Source: Arcanobacterium phocisimile
GTDB lineage: Bacteria > Actinomycetota > Actinomycetes > Actinomycetales > Actinomycetaceae
NCBI RefSeq assembly: GCF_016904675.1
Contig: NZ_CP070228.1
Span: forward strand, 1,550,001 to 1,614,000
DNA length: 64,000 nucleotides
Direction: 5' to 3'
Part shown: piece after piece, positions 27,142 through 36,010 of the stretch
Numbering within the stretch: the first letter of the stretch is position 1
Layout of the letters: every line of letters begins with the position of its first letter
Program-made: the position numbers and the translations under genes
The notes under the pieces: generated by a model
The model's database searches: none
Seen by the model: only the letters and a program-made list of their open reading frames with translations
Told to the model about the DNA's origin: nothing

Positions 27142-28527
27142 TCAGTAGAGCTTGCCGTCGTGCTCTTCCCCACGCGAAACCGCGGTCATCGTTTCACGCT
27201 CAACAACCTTAATCCGCTCACGTCCTGCCTGCGCTCCAAGCTCCTTTTCAAAGTTTTCCAGAAGGTGCCACCCTTCCCAATCGGTGTAGCGTACACCGCG
27301 CTCATCGAGCACAGCACGCGAAGCGTCCCAGCCTACGTTCTCAGTTGAGGCATGGAGCTTTCCGGCCTTGTAATCGTCAACGAGATTACCGATCGTTTCT
27401 TGCGCATCTGACTTCGTTGAACCAATTAATCCAACCGGTCCACGCTTGATCCAACCAGTGGCATACATGCCAGGCACAACTTCCCCGTTATTGTCCATAA
27501 CGCGTCCACCTTCGTTTGGCACGATGTAGCGGCGCTCATCGAACGGAACTCCTGGAATTGGTGAGGATGCGTAGCCAATCGCACGGTAGACAGCCTGGAC
27601 TGGGTAGTCGATGAACTCCCCTGTGCCCTTTACTGTCTCATCGCCTTGGAGCTCCATACGCTCCATCCGAATACCCTCAACATGCTCATCACCAAGAACC
27701 TCAACTGGAGCCTGCAGCATGTGGATATGGATCCGGCGTGAAGCCGTGAGATCTTCAGCGTCCTGGAATGCATAGTTAGTCAACTGATCGACCACTTGGC
27801 GAGCCATCTTGGACTCATCCATCGCCTTTTCCGAACCGGCATCGTAATCGAAATCGTCTGGGTATACCACGATATCGACGTCGGGAACATGGCCAAGTTC
27901 GCGCAATTCCATTGGCGTGAACTTCACCTGAGCTGGGCCGCGACGGCCGAAAACGTGAACGTCGGTGATCGGCGACTGACGCAAGCCAGCCTCAACGTTT
28001 TCTGGGATTTCGGTCCCCATCAGATCGTCTGGATGCTTAGCGAGAATTCGTGCGACGTCGAGCGCGACGTTACCCACACCAAGAACCGCGACTTCCTTAG
28101 CTTCCAACGGCCACGTACGTGGCACATCTGGATGCCCGTCATACCAGTATACGAAATCTGCTGCACCATAGACTTCCGGCAGATCCGAACCAGGGATATC
28201 AAACGGGCGGTCTCGATCCGCACCAGTCGCCAGCAAAACAGCGTCATAGTGCTCGTGCAGTTCTTCGAAAGTGATATCCTTACCCACTTCAACGTTACCG
28301 ACAAGGCGGATATCCCCACGCTGTAGCACGTTGTACAATGCGGTGATAATTGCTTTAATTCGTGGGTGGTCTGGCGCTACGCCATAACGAACGAGCCCGT
28401 AAGGCGCTGGTAACTTTTCATATAAATCGATCTGCACATCGACGTCTGACTTAGACAGAATATCGGATGCGTAGATACCTGCAGGGCCGGCGCCAATAAC
28501 CGCTACCTGGAGTGGACGTTGAGTCAC
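27142..28527 (-). CDS. fprA: Ferredoxin/adrenodoxin-type NADP+ reductase
   Basis: FprA-type flavoenzymes pass electrons between NADPH and ferredoxin. The FAD motif VIGAGPAGIYASD is at the N-terminus, and the NADP-binding motif VLGVGNVALDVAR follows mid-protein. The C-terminal WIKRGPVGLIGSTKSDA segment is typical. I start at a GTG at 28527 (MTQRPLQVAV, 461 residues) because AAAGAGG lies 5 nt upstream; a TTG five codons earlier sits before that site. A ferredoxin gene (fdxA at 51494) is elsewhere in the window and is a plausible partner. It is flanked by a convergent yajQ and a divergent DoxX-like gene. Confidence 0.93.
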   Translation of the reverse strand: MTQRPLQVAVIGAGPAGIYASDILSKSDVDVQIDLYEKLPAPYGLVRYGVAPDHPRIKAIITALYNVLQRGDIRLVGNVEVGKDITFEELHEHYDAVLLATGADRDRPFDIPGSDLPEVYGAADFVYWYDGHPDVPRTWPLEAKEVAVLGVGNVALDVARILAKHPDDLMGTEIPENVEAGLRQSPITDVHVFGRRGPAQVKFTPMELRELGHVPDVDIVVYPDDFDYDAGSEKAMDESKMARQVVDQLTNYAFQDAEDLTASRRIHIHMLQAPVEVLGDEHVEGIRMERMELQGDETVKGTGEFIDYPVQAVYRAIGYASSPIPGVPFDERRYIVPNEGGRVMDNNGEVVPGMYATGWIKRGPVGLIGSTKSDAQETIGNLVDDYKAGKLHASTENVGWDASRAVLDERGVRYTDWEGWHLLENFEKELGAQAGRERIKVVERETMTAVSRGEEHDGKLY

Positions 28528-28750
28528 AATTACCTCTTTCAACCGTTTGATGACGGTCTGTGATGATGTTCGAAGTTAAACCATGGTCAATACTATCGAA
28601 AGAGAGTGACGGGTTAAATACTGGGTGACCATATCGACAAATTTCGCTTACTCACTAGCCAGACGCGCCGTCACTGGGAAGTTTCGTGCCCCAATGCGAT
28701 GGGAGCAGGATAGACTACAGATACACAATGTCGTCGTGAAAGGTCGAGAT

Positions 28751-29230
28751 ATGTCTTTTTGGAAAAAGAACAACCCTGATTCTACATCGCCTAACAATGA
28801 CAAACCGCGCTCAAGAACACAACTAGCGATAACAGCATCTCGAACTCTTACTCGTCTTGGCTTAGGCACATTTATGACAATTGCGGGCACATCTCATCTG
28901 ACTTTTGCTCGCGATGAATTCCAAGCCCAAGTCCCCAACTGGGTACCTCTCGATACTGATTTCGTCGTTATTTCCTCTGGCGTCGCAGAAATTGGTTTAG
29001 GCTTATCTACGCTTCTTTTACCCAAGCAACGCTTGTGGACCGGCACTGCCTTAGCCCTGTTCTACGTCGCAATTTTCCCGGGCAATATCAGTCAGTATGT
29101 CAACGCGGTGGACGCCTTTGGGCTCGATACTGACGCCAAGCGTTTCGGACGACTCTTTTTCCAGCCGGTCCTCATCGGCTTGTCCCTGTGGAGTGCTGGG
29201 TTGCCTCGGATCGGACACAAGAAGAACTGA
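28751..29230 (+). CDS. DoxX-like membrane protein
   Basis: A 159-residue protein with a polar N-terminus (~35 residues) and about four hydrophobic segments. The pattern LGTFMTIAGTSHLTF, QVPNWVPLDTD, SSGVAEIGLGLSTLLLP and FPGNISQYVN fits the DoxX-like COG4270 group of predicted inner-membrane proteins. I start at 28751 (MSFWKKNN), after AAAGG, rather than at an upstream in-frame GTG at 28625. Function unknown. Confidence 0.8.
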   Translation: MSFWKKNNPDSTSPNNDKPRSRTQLAITASRTLTRLGLGTFMTIAGTSHLTFARDEFQAQVPNWVPLDTDFVVISSGVAEIGLGLSTLLLPKQRLWTGTALALFYVAIFPGNISQYVNAVDAFGLDTDAKRFGRLFFQPVLIGLSLWSAGLPRIGHKKN

Positions 29231-29274
29231 ACGTCAATAAATCTTCAATCCAGTCGTGAGGAAAGTTGCCAGTG

Positions 29275-29313
29275 TTGATGGTGGGCGTGGCACAATGCCA
29301 CGCCCACCATCAA
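29275..29313. terminator. 18-bp perfect hairpin between convergent DoxX-like gene and hpf
   Basis: Arms 29275-29292 and 29296-29313 are perfectly complementary over 18 bp with a CAA loop. No U-tract is present on either side. It is the likely shared end of both transcripts. Confidence 0.75.
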
Positions 29314-29380
29314 TGTCTCATTTCAAGCTCACTGATCACTTAATATAATACTGCTTCGGGGTGATCAGCTTACCTGACGC

Positions 29381-30052
29381 TTAGGCTGGATCTCCAGGAC
29401 CAAATCCACCTGTGGTCGCATCTAGTCGGATAACACCGTACGTCCATCCCCGACGACGGTACGCCGCGCATGGTTGGGAAGTTTCTTCATCAATAAACAA
29501 ATAGAACGGATGTCCTACCAATTCCATTTCATCGATGGCTTGCTCGACAGACATTGGCTTCGCTTCATAGAGCTTTTCACGCACAACGACTGGCGAGTCT
29601 CCGACCTGGACTTCTACTGCTTCACCAACTGCGGTTGGTCGAGTAGGTACCTCATTGGGATCTTTACTTTCTGCATGCGCAGTTTTGACTTCAGCAAGTA
29701 ATTCGTCGACATTAAGTTCTGCTGGACCATTTTTAACCGCGTGGTGCTTACGATCCTTCATCTTTTCGCTCTTGCGACGTAACCGCTCAAAAAGCTTTTG
29801 GGCAGCCATATCAACCGAGCCGTAGCGGTCAGAGCTCGCAGCTTCTGCGCGTACAACTGGCCCTTTATCCCGGACTGTGATTTCAATCCGCTCAGAAACT
29901 TCTGCTTGAGCAGGATTTGGCTCGTGCGTTACTTCAACTTCAACACGCTGCGCTCGCGGGGCAAACTGTTCAATTTTCGCCAGTTTCTCTTCGACGAACT
30001 CCCGAAAGCTTTCAGTAACTTCGGCATTACGGCCTTTAACTACGAATTCCAC
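29381..30052 (-). CDS. hpf: Ribosome hibernation promoting factor, long form
   Basis: HPF dimerises 70S ribosomes into inactive 100S particles in stress or stationary phase. The N-terminal S30AE domain (VEFVVKGRNAEVTESFREF...) is joined through a linker to the C-terminal dimerisation domain with MSVEQAIDEMELVGHPFYLF, so this is the long form. I start at a GTG at 30052 (223 residues), since AGGAGG lies 5 nt upstream. A TTG ten codons earlier would place that site inside the gene. Confidence 0.95.
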   Translation of the reverse strand: MEFVVKGRNAEVTESFREFVEEKLAKIEQFAPRAQRVEVEVTHEPNPAQAEVSERIEITVRDKGPVVRAEAASSDRYGSVDMAAQKLFERLRRKSEKMKDRKHHAVKNGPAELNVDELLAEVKTAHAESKDPNEVPTRPTAVGEAVEVQVGDSPVVVREKLYEAKPMSVEQAIDEMELVGHPFYLFIDEETSQPCAAYRRRGWTYGVIRLDATTGGFGPGDPA

Positions 30053-30309
30053 AATGACCTCCTCGGGTCGTGAGGGTAGCAACTTCCTCGATGCTACTTT
30101 GAAGGTTTAAAACTCGCATTTAGCGAGAAAGAAACACCATCACCTTCTTTCAACCAGCACGTACCAAACTTTTTATCAGTACTCATCAACTGATACCTCT
30201 ATCATAGTGCCTCAGATCACAAAGTGCGACGTGTGGCAGGCACTCGAGAGTTAATTCAGCCAACAGCAGACTCAGCAACCGGTAAAAACCGCGCCACACG
30301 CATATACAC

Positions 30310-31068
30310 TCACGTCCGAGTTGTCACCGCTAGGACGATGGCACCTACCACTCGCCCACCAACTGATTCCACAGCTCGTTTAGCACCCAACATAGTTGCA
30401 CCAGTTGTCAGTACATCATCAACCAACACGATATCTCGGCCGCGAAAATCGACAACAGCGCGCTGCCCTCGGCTTTTGTGGCTTCGGCCAGCCACAGTGT
30501 TCGACATTTCGTTTCTGTGCACTGCACGCAAGCCATCTATCATCGGCACTGCCCACACGTCAGCCACAGCCTGCGCCAAAATCGACGTCGTACGAAATCC
30601 ATCCCGCCGTCGTGAGCGACCCGACGCGACTGGAACGACTGTCACCTGCCCACAACGTACAGCTGGGAACGCCTCACTGACATTCAAACTCGCCACATTA
30701 CTTGCCATCAATTTTCTAAAGGCCACATCAGCGCGACGATCGCGAATATGCTTCCAACCCACAACGCCACGTGAAACGACTCCAGCATATCGAGCCTTTC
30801 CCCACACCGGGAAAACAACTAGATCGTCACCCTCACTATCAAATTGAACTAAATAGCGGGCATCAGCCTCTGCGCGCCACCACGGGGCAGCCCATGCAGT
30901 ATGACATTGCGGACACAAGCTTTCGTCAGGCGTTCCGCAGCCTAAGCACCAGCGAGGAAAAACAATATCGCACACTCGGCCCCATAACCGAGAAAACGTC
31001 GCCGAAACAACCACTGTGATCAGCCCGGCAACGTAGGTTGCATGGCGCCTTCGATGACCTTGCGCCAC
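30310..31068 (-). CDS. ComF-family phosphoribosyltransferase-like protein
   Basis: ComF proteins combine a small zinc ribbon with a PRTase-like domain and are linked to competence or DNA uptake in some bacteria. The ribbon is CLGCGTPDESLCPQC (about residues 41-55). The PRPP-type motif DIVLVDDVLTTGAT lies near the C-terminus. The GTG start at 31068 overlaps the lpqB end by 49 nt. A GTG near ITVVVSATF just after the lpqB stop is an alternative; no ribosome site decides. It is co-oriented with mtrA-mtrB-lpqB and probably co-transcribed. Confidence 0.88.
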   Translation of the reverse strand: MAQGHRRRHATYVAGLITVVVSATFSRLWGRVCDIVFPRWCLGCGTPDESLCPQCHTAWAAPWWRAEADARYLVQFDSEGDDLVVFPVWGKARYAGVVSRGVVGWKHIRDRRADVAFRKLMASNVASLNVSEAFPAVRCGQVTVVPVASGRSRRRDGFRTTSILAQAVADVWAVPMIDGLRAVHRNEMSNTVAGRSHKSRGQRAVVDFRGRDIVLVDDVLTTGATMLGAKRAVESVGGRVVGAIVLAVTTRT

Positions 31069-32696
31069 CCACCCGCATCGTACGTAAACACATCTCCATC
31101 GGAAGTGCCCAACAAAATAGATTCTTCTGCGCGCCCAGCCGTGACGGAGACGATATCATCCAAGGACGCCATGACTGAGACGTTTTCTCCTAGTGGAACC
31201 ATATACAACGCATTGGTCAAACTATTTTGCCCTTTGCCAACAGCCACCAAACGTGTGTCAGCAATCCAGGCGATATCCTCGATATCCGTTAGACGCTGGC
31301 CGATACGGATCGGCTCAGACAACGACATTGGCTGGCCGGAACTATTCCGCACAATACCAGCAACTAAAAGCTGGGAAATACCATCTTTTTCAATGACGAT
31401 AGCCAGCCTGGCCCCTTCGCGCGAAACAGCGAGACTCCGGACTTTTACGCCCTCTAACCATGGAGCATCAACGAGTGCAACATTTCCGCTTCCGAGATCA
31501 ACCGCTTGGACTTGAGCATTTGCGACGTTCTCGCTTACCCACGTCTGACCTTGTCGATCAATTGAAGGACCAATGAGACCGTCTCCGGTCACGAGAGCAC
31601 TGTACCGACCATCAGTTGTGATGCGGTAAAGTGTTTGCCTATCATCGCCGAGAGCGGCAAACTGACTTGGATTTTCACCGTAAGGAACCGCTAAATGAGA
31701 AAGATCTAATGCGCGCAATTCCTGAGCATTGTTGATAAGGGTAATACCATCGTCTTTGACAAACGCCGGTTCACCATTCGAAAGCATCAGAACCGACGAA
31801 GACGTGTAGGGATAGGTCGGCAGTTCAGTCTCATTTTGACTTGGCAGAGGCACACCGTTGGCTGAAATTTCGACTTCTGCGACACCAGGTAGAGAGGTGA
31901 GGGTTTTTATAAACTGGGCATAAATGATATTGCGAGTTTGCTCAGAAAGCTCGGCAATATCACCAGTTAAATCGACTCGTGCCAAAGTCCCGTTGACGAT
32001 AACAACCGGATTAGCTAACCGGGTGCCAGATGGAAGCAGCGACGAGGCTGATCCTGCTAGCCACCGAGCTGGCCCGTCAACCAATCCGCGAGCTGCAGAA
32101 GAAACTACTTGATTGCGCGGATACCACCGAGTGTCAGCAATGAAAGCGCTGAGGTCTTGAGTCGGAAAATATAGTGCAGTACGAGAGAATAAAGTTTGGA
32201 AAAGCGACTCTGGCATAGTCACACCGTCAGGAACAACGGCAATACGCCACTGACCGGCCTTGTTGCGCACTAACGAGAATTCGCTTGACAGTGTCGAATC
32301 AGCAGTTGCTGCTGTATAACGCCCTGTAGAATCAACGTTTCCACCGGCTTGAACAGTAACTCGATAGGCACCAGAACGAGTCTGACTTACTTGCTGATTT
32401 TGAGAATCGGGGTAAATTCGCACCTGTGTCGTCGGGTTCCACGTAGCTGAAGCCTTCGACGTGAGGAATTGGCGAGCAACAACAAAGTCATCGGAAAAAC
32501 CTGCCGATGAAGCTCGCATGAAACCGACAACGATATCTTGGGGATCTGCGTCATCTGCTGGACCTTGGGGATCGAGGACAATTCCATTACTTGTCTGTGC
32601 CGGGCGTTCAACTGCTTGGGGCATACCCGACGTAGGAATTCGGGTGCACGCTACCACGAGAGACAACACCAGAAGCACAGTCAGGGCCTTTTTCAT
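31020..32696 (-). CDS. lpqB: Lipoprotein LpqB
   Basis: LpqB is an envelope lipoprotein that modulates the MtrAB two-component system in actinobacteria. The signal peptide ends in the lipobox LVVAC (Cys17). GerMN-like domain sequence follows, e.g. VIVNGTLARVDLTGDIAEL, and a beta-propeller-like C-terminus completes 558 residues. The ATG overlaps the mtrB stop (ATGA), and the ribosome site GGAGGAGGA lies in the mtrB tail. The gene order mtrA-mtrB-lpqB is diagnostic. Confidence 0.94.
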   Translation of the reverse strand: MKKALTVLLVLSLVVACTRIPTSGMPQAVERPAQTSNGIVLDPQGPADDADPQDIVVGFMRASSAGFSDDFVVARQFLTSKASATWNPTTQVRIYPDSQNQQVSQTRSGAYRVTVQAGGNVDSTGRYTAATADSTLSSEFSLVRNKAGQWRIAVVPDGVTMPESLFQTLFSRTALYFPTQDLSAFIADTRWYPRNQVVSSAARGLVDGPARWLAGSASSLLPSGTRLANPVVIVNGTLARVDLTGDIAELSEQTRNIIYAQFIKTLTSLPGVAEVEISANGVPLPSQNETELPTYPYTSSSVLMLSNGEPAFVKDDGITLINNAQELRALDLSHLAVPYGENPSQFAALGDDRQTLYRITTDGRYSALVTGDGLIGPSIDRQGQTWVSENVANAQVQAVDLGSGNVALVDAPWLEGVKVRSLAVSREGARLAIVIEKDGISQLLVAGIVRNSSGQPMSLSEPIRIGQRLTDIEDIAWIADTRLVAVGKGQNSLTNALYMVPLGENVSVMASLDDIVSVTAGRAEESILLGTSDGDVFTYDAGGWRKVIEGAMQPTLPG

Positions 32697-34327
32697 TCCT
32701 CCTCCTGAAAATGCATATCGGGTACAACAAACGGTTCAGGAACTTCCAACGGCAACGGCTGAGTGAAATCTTCGCCTGGGGAACGCGGGATCGTGAGTAA
32801 GAATGTTGAACCAACTCCGAGCTCGCCAATCGCTTGAAGCGTTCCCCCGTGAATCAGAGCATCTTCTTTGGCAATCGTCAGTCCAAGACCAGTTCCACCT
32901 GATTTACGCACACGTGAGGAATCAGCCCGCCAGAATCTATCAAAGACATGTGCCGCATGTTCCTCCGATAAACCTACGCCGTTGTCTTGGACGCGTACAG
33001 CTACCGCGTCACGTCCGCCGACAACTGAAACATGAACAGGTTTTCCTTCTGCGTGCTCAAGCGCGTTGACAACTAAATTCCGGATAACTCGTTCAATACG
33101 CCGTGGCTCAACGTGCGCCTGGGTATCTCCAGAAACGTCCATGCGAACAACAACTCCGTTATCTATCGCTAAGGGGTCAGCCATGTCAATAACAGATTGG
33201 GCAATAGTTGCGATATCCACTTCCTGAGGCACGAGGGCCATCCCGCCAGCATCGTACCGCGAGATTTCTAGTAGATCTGAGAGCATCGCGTCTAAGTTGC
33301 GTAGTTGGGTGTGCTGGAGTTCTGCGCTACGTTTAAGTGCTGGCGGTAAATCTTCACGCTTGTCATATATGAGTTGCCCGGCCATACGTATTGTTGTTAC
33401 CGGGGAACGTAGTTCGTGAGAAACTGCTGATACGAAATTGGTCTGCACCGCCGACATACGTTCAAGCTTGGTGAACTGTTCCTCGAGCGATAAGGCCATC
33501 GTATTGAAAGACTCACCCAGCTGCGCAAGTTCATCGGACCCTCGAACACGCATCCGCGAATCGAAATTTCCTTGAGAAAGTTTTTGCGCGTTAACCGCTG
33601 CTGCTCGAATGGGCCGTAAAATAAATCGGATCATGCCCCAAGCAACAACGATCAGTAAGGCAAGTAAGCCGATCATTCCCACAAGCAAAGCCCGGATCGT
33701 AACATCGAGTAAATCTTGTTGGTTTTCAAGGGAAAACACTACGTAGAGTTCATAATCTCCGGAACCGGGAATGGTTATCTTCTTTCCAACAACGATACCC
33801 GGGATCTTTCGATTATCAATGTTTTCCGTAGAAACAGGTTGCCAGCCTAGGTCAGCATCGGAACGCACGATTTCGCGTAATTCAGGAGTAACCAAAGAAC
33901 GAACTCGAGTGGTGGTTGCAGTTTCGGGTTCAAGAATCGGAGTTCCAGAGAATTCTTGATTTGGTGAGCGGAGCAATACGCCACCCAAAAGCTCACGCGC
34001 CGGATCGTAAAGCGAGGAAACGAGTTCGACAGCCACCCGTTGCGATTGAGCAGTTGTTGGTGAAACACCTACCGAAAATTTCTCCTGCGCTAGCTGTGTA
34101 TCAGTGGCGAATCGTTCGATATCAACTGAAACAGTTCTCGAAAAAACGGCGTTACGCACTTGATGGATGATGGCAGTTCCAGTGATCGCAATACCCAGTA
34201 CCGAGACAATAACGATAAACGATACTGTACGTATCGACAATGACGATTGCCAATAATGGCTGGCTTGCGTTATCTTGCGTTCTAGAGTTTCAAAAATACT
34301 GAGTTTGCGCGACTTTTTCGCAAACAC
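32693..34327 (-). CDS. mtrB: Sensor histidine kinase MtrB
   Basis: MtrB phosphorylates MtrA and links cell-wall growth, division and osmotic state. It has an N-terminal transmembrane helix, a large extracellular region, a second helix (LVGMIGLLALLIVVAWGMI), HAMP, the H-box VSAVSHELRSPVTTIR and the ATPase motifs NLVVNALEHAEG, VQDNGVGL and GTGLGLTIAKE. Two GTG starts compete: 34336 overlaps the mtrA stop but has AAGGAG with zero spacing, while 34327 has the same site 8 nt upstream. I prefer 34327. Confidence 0.94.
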   Translation of the reverse strand: MFAKKSRKLSIFETLERKITQASHYWQSSLSIRTVSFIVIVSVLGIAITGTAIIHQVRNAVFSRTVSVDIERFATDTQLAQEKFSVGVSPTTAQSQRVAVELVSSLYDPARELLGGVLLRSPNQEFSGTPILEPETATTTRVRSLVTPELREIVRSDADLGWQPVSTENIDNRKIPGIVVGKKITIPGSGDYELYVVFSLENQQDLLDVTIRALLVGMIGLLALLIVVAWGMIRFILRPIRAAAVNAQKLSQGNFDSRMRVRGSDELAQLGESFNTMALSLEEQFTKLERMSAVQTNFVSAVSHELRSPVTTIRMAGQLIYDKREDLPPALKRSAELQHTQLRNLDAMLSDLLEISRYDAGGMALVPQEVDIATIAQSVIDMADPLAIDNGVVVRMDVSGDTQAHVEPRRIERVIRNLVVNALEHAEGKPVHVSVVGGRDAVAVRVQDNGVGLSEEHAAHVFDRFWRADSSRVRKSGGTGLGLTIAKEDALIHGGTLQAIGELGVGSTFLLTIPRSPGEDFTQPLPLEVPEPFVVPDMHFQEEE

Positions 34328-34332
34328 GCGGT

Positions 34333-35007
34333 TCACTCCTTAACCGCTCCTGCCCGGTACCCGACACCGCGAACGGTCAGCACAACGTCAGGGTTTTCCG
34401 GGTCGTGTTCTACTTTGGCACGCAACCGCTGAATATGAACGTTGACAAGCCGAGTATCTGCCGAGTGGCGGTAGCCCCAGACCTGTTCGAGTAACTCTTC
34501 ACGTGAAAATACTTGATACGGTTTGCGTGCGAGCACAGTTAACAAATCGAATTCCAGTGGTGTTAAATGAACCGGTTGGCCGTTGCGGGTTACCTCGTGA
34601 GCTTTGAGATCAATACTCAAGTCTGCCACGCGTAAGATCTCTGCTTCAGTTTCCTGACGACGAAGACGTACCTTGACCCGAGCAAGCAACACCGAATTCT
34701 CGAATGGCTTAGTGACGTAATCATCGGCGCCTGCTTCCAAACCAGCAATCACATCGACCGAATCAGTTTTCGCACTCATCATGATAATCGGCACGTCTGA
34801 TTCTTCACGCAACAAGCGGCATACCGAAACACCATCTAATCCGGGGAGCATCACATCGAGAAGCACTAAATCTGGATGCTCAGCACGGAATAACGGCAAG
34901 ACGTTTGAACCATTGGCGCAAACCGAAACATCATATCCTTCTGACTCAAGAAGGATAGCGACCATCTCTGAGATACCCGGATCGTCATCCACGACGAGAA
35001 TACGCAT
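34333..35007 (-). CDS. mtrA: Response regulator MtrA
   Basis: MtrA is an OmpR-family regulator, essential in several actinobacteria. The receiver has acidic VVDDDPGI, the phospho-Asp in LVLLDVMLPGLDG and Lys in VTKPF. The DNA-binding domain carries the winged-helix segment YQVFSREELLEQVWGY. At 224 residues it is full length. The ATG has an AAAGG site. It is the head gene before mtrB and lpqB; DUF3499 lies 51 nt upstream on the same strand. Confidence 0.96.
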   Translation of the reverse strand: MRILVVDDDPGISEMVAILLESEGYDVSVCANGSNVLPLFRAEHPDLVLLDVMLPGLDGVSVCRLLREESDVPIIMMSAKTDSVDVIAGLEAGADDYVTKPFENSVLLARVKVRLRRQETEAEILRVADLSIDLKAHEVTRNGQPVHLTPLEFDLLTVLARKPYQVFSREELLEQVWGYRHSADTRLVNVHIQRLRAKVEHDPENPDVVLTVRGVGYRAGAVKE

Positions 35008-35058
35008 GAGTTTGCCTTTCTTTCATACAGCTACCCTCTACTCTACTAGAAGTTAGCC

Positions 35059-35508
35059 CTATCCTTCTTCATCAGAGACCGGAGTGAGATTATGCGGTTG
35101 ATTGGCGTCAGAATCTTCTTCACCCCCACCGTCGACCACGGAAAAACGTGGCCGTGGCCGCGGGCGTGGCGTAGCGGAAATATCTACAGCGGTTCTCCGG
35201 ATTTCACGCTGCGCAGGTTTCGGCGGTGGAACTTCTTTTCGTGAGGCTTCTCGGATAGCGTCAGCTAAAGCAGTGAGATCATCGGTCGACGGTGGTACTG
35301 GCTCAAATTCAGTTTTCAGGCGAATCATCTGCCATCCCACTGGGACGGTAACCGAGTGGGCGTGGTCGACACATAGATCAAACGCACCTGGCAATGGCAC
35401 CGGCGATAGCGGGCCAATGACGGCGGTTGCTTGTTTATAGTCATAGGTCATCGTGGCGACTGCGGGATTTTTACAGGCGCCTCGGCTGCAATGGCGAATT
35501 GGACTCAC
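35059..35508 (-). CDS. DUF3499-family protein
   Basis: A 149-residue actinobacterial protein of unknown function (Rv3258c-like). The N-terminus RHCSRGACKNPAVATMTYDY carries two Cys, and CVDHA adds another, so a metal site is possible. The C-terminal third is low-complexity and basic, with RPRPRPRF. It starts at a GTG (complement of 35506-35508) that lies inside a symmetric promoter, with no Shine-Dalgarno sequence; the mRNA is probably leaderless. It diverges from the 35565 gene, as Rv3258c and Rv3259 do. Confidence 0.88.
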   Translation of the reverse strand: MSPIRHCSRGACKNPAVATMTYDYKQATAVIGPLSPVPLPGAFDLCVDHAHSVTVPVGWQMIRLKTEFEPVPPSTDDLTALADAIREASRKEVPPPKPAQREIRRTAVDISATPRPRPRPRFSVVDGGGEEDSDANQPHNLTPVSDEEG

Positions 35509-35567
35509 ATAACGTAGTTTACATCGCTCGTCGAAATCATTCGAAGTGGCATAAACTACGTTATGTG
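35506..35567. promoter_or_regulatory. Symmetric divergent promoter, probably leaderless on both sides
   Basis: A perfect 16-bp inverted repeat (35506-35521 and 35552-35567) contains both start codons. Read outward, each arm is TAAACT, then ACGTTAT, then GTG: a -10 hexamer 7 nt before each translation start. The 30-bp centre must supply both -35 regions and includes a small palindrome TCGAA-ATCA-TTCGA (35531-35544). Confidence 0.7.
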
Positions 35568-35993
35568 ACTACTTTGCCAAAACGCTCTCAAGGACGACGA
35601 CGGGACAGACACGGACGTGGAATTCGAGGCCCGGTTGTCGGGACAGATTCGCCAGCCTATCGCACCCGTGCACGTAAATTCGACGACATTTTGGCGTGGG
35701 AACTGGATGAGTTTCGCAAGCATTTAGGACACGTGCTCCTACGCTACGATTTTGCTGTTCTTGACGTGCCCGCAACTGATCCTGCTCCCTGGGAAGATGG
35801 AGTTCCCTTAGCCCGGTTCCTACCGTTTGAGCGGCCATCGAAAATTTTGGGTCGAATAGTTTTCTATCGAATGCCCATGACAATGGCTGCCTTAGCTGAG
35901 GAAGATCCGCGTACTTTTATTCACAACGTTATGGTAAGCCAAATCGCCACGGCATTGAACGCTTCTGCAGACGATATTGATTTTACGCGATGA
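35565..35993 (+). CDS. Rv3259-like protein of the metallopeptidase-fold family (site degenerate)
   Basis: A 142-residue protein similar to the actinobacterial group beside DUF3499 and whiB2. RTRARKFDDILAWELDEF and PLARFLPFERPSKILGRIVFYRMP are typical. Members are often annotated as zincin-like peptidases, but the site here reads FIHNVMVSQIATAL, with no HExxH, so catalysis is unlikely. The GTG at 35565 mirrors the DUF3499 start in the shared inverted repeat; upstream in-frame starts lie inside DUF3499. Function unknown. Confidence 0.85.
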   Translation: MTTLPKRSQGRRRDRHGRGIRGPVVGTDSPAYRTRARKFDDILAWELDEFRKHLGHVLLRYDFAVLDVPATDPAPWEDGVPLARFLPFERPSKILGRIVFYRMPMTMAALAEEDPRTFIHNVMVSQIATALNASADDIDFTR

Positions 35994-36010
35994 CATCCAG
36001 CTCAATGCCT

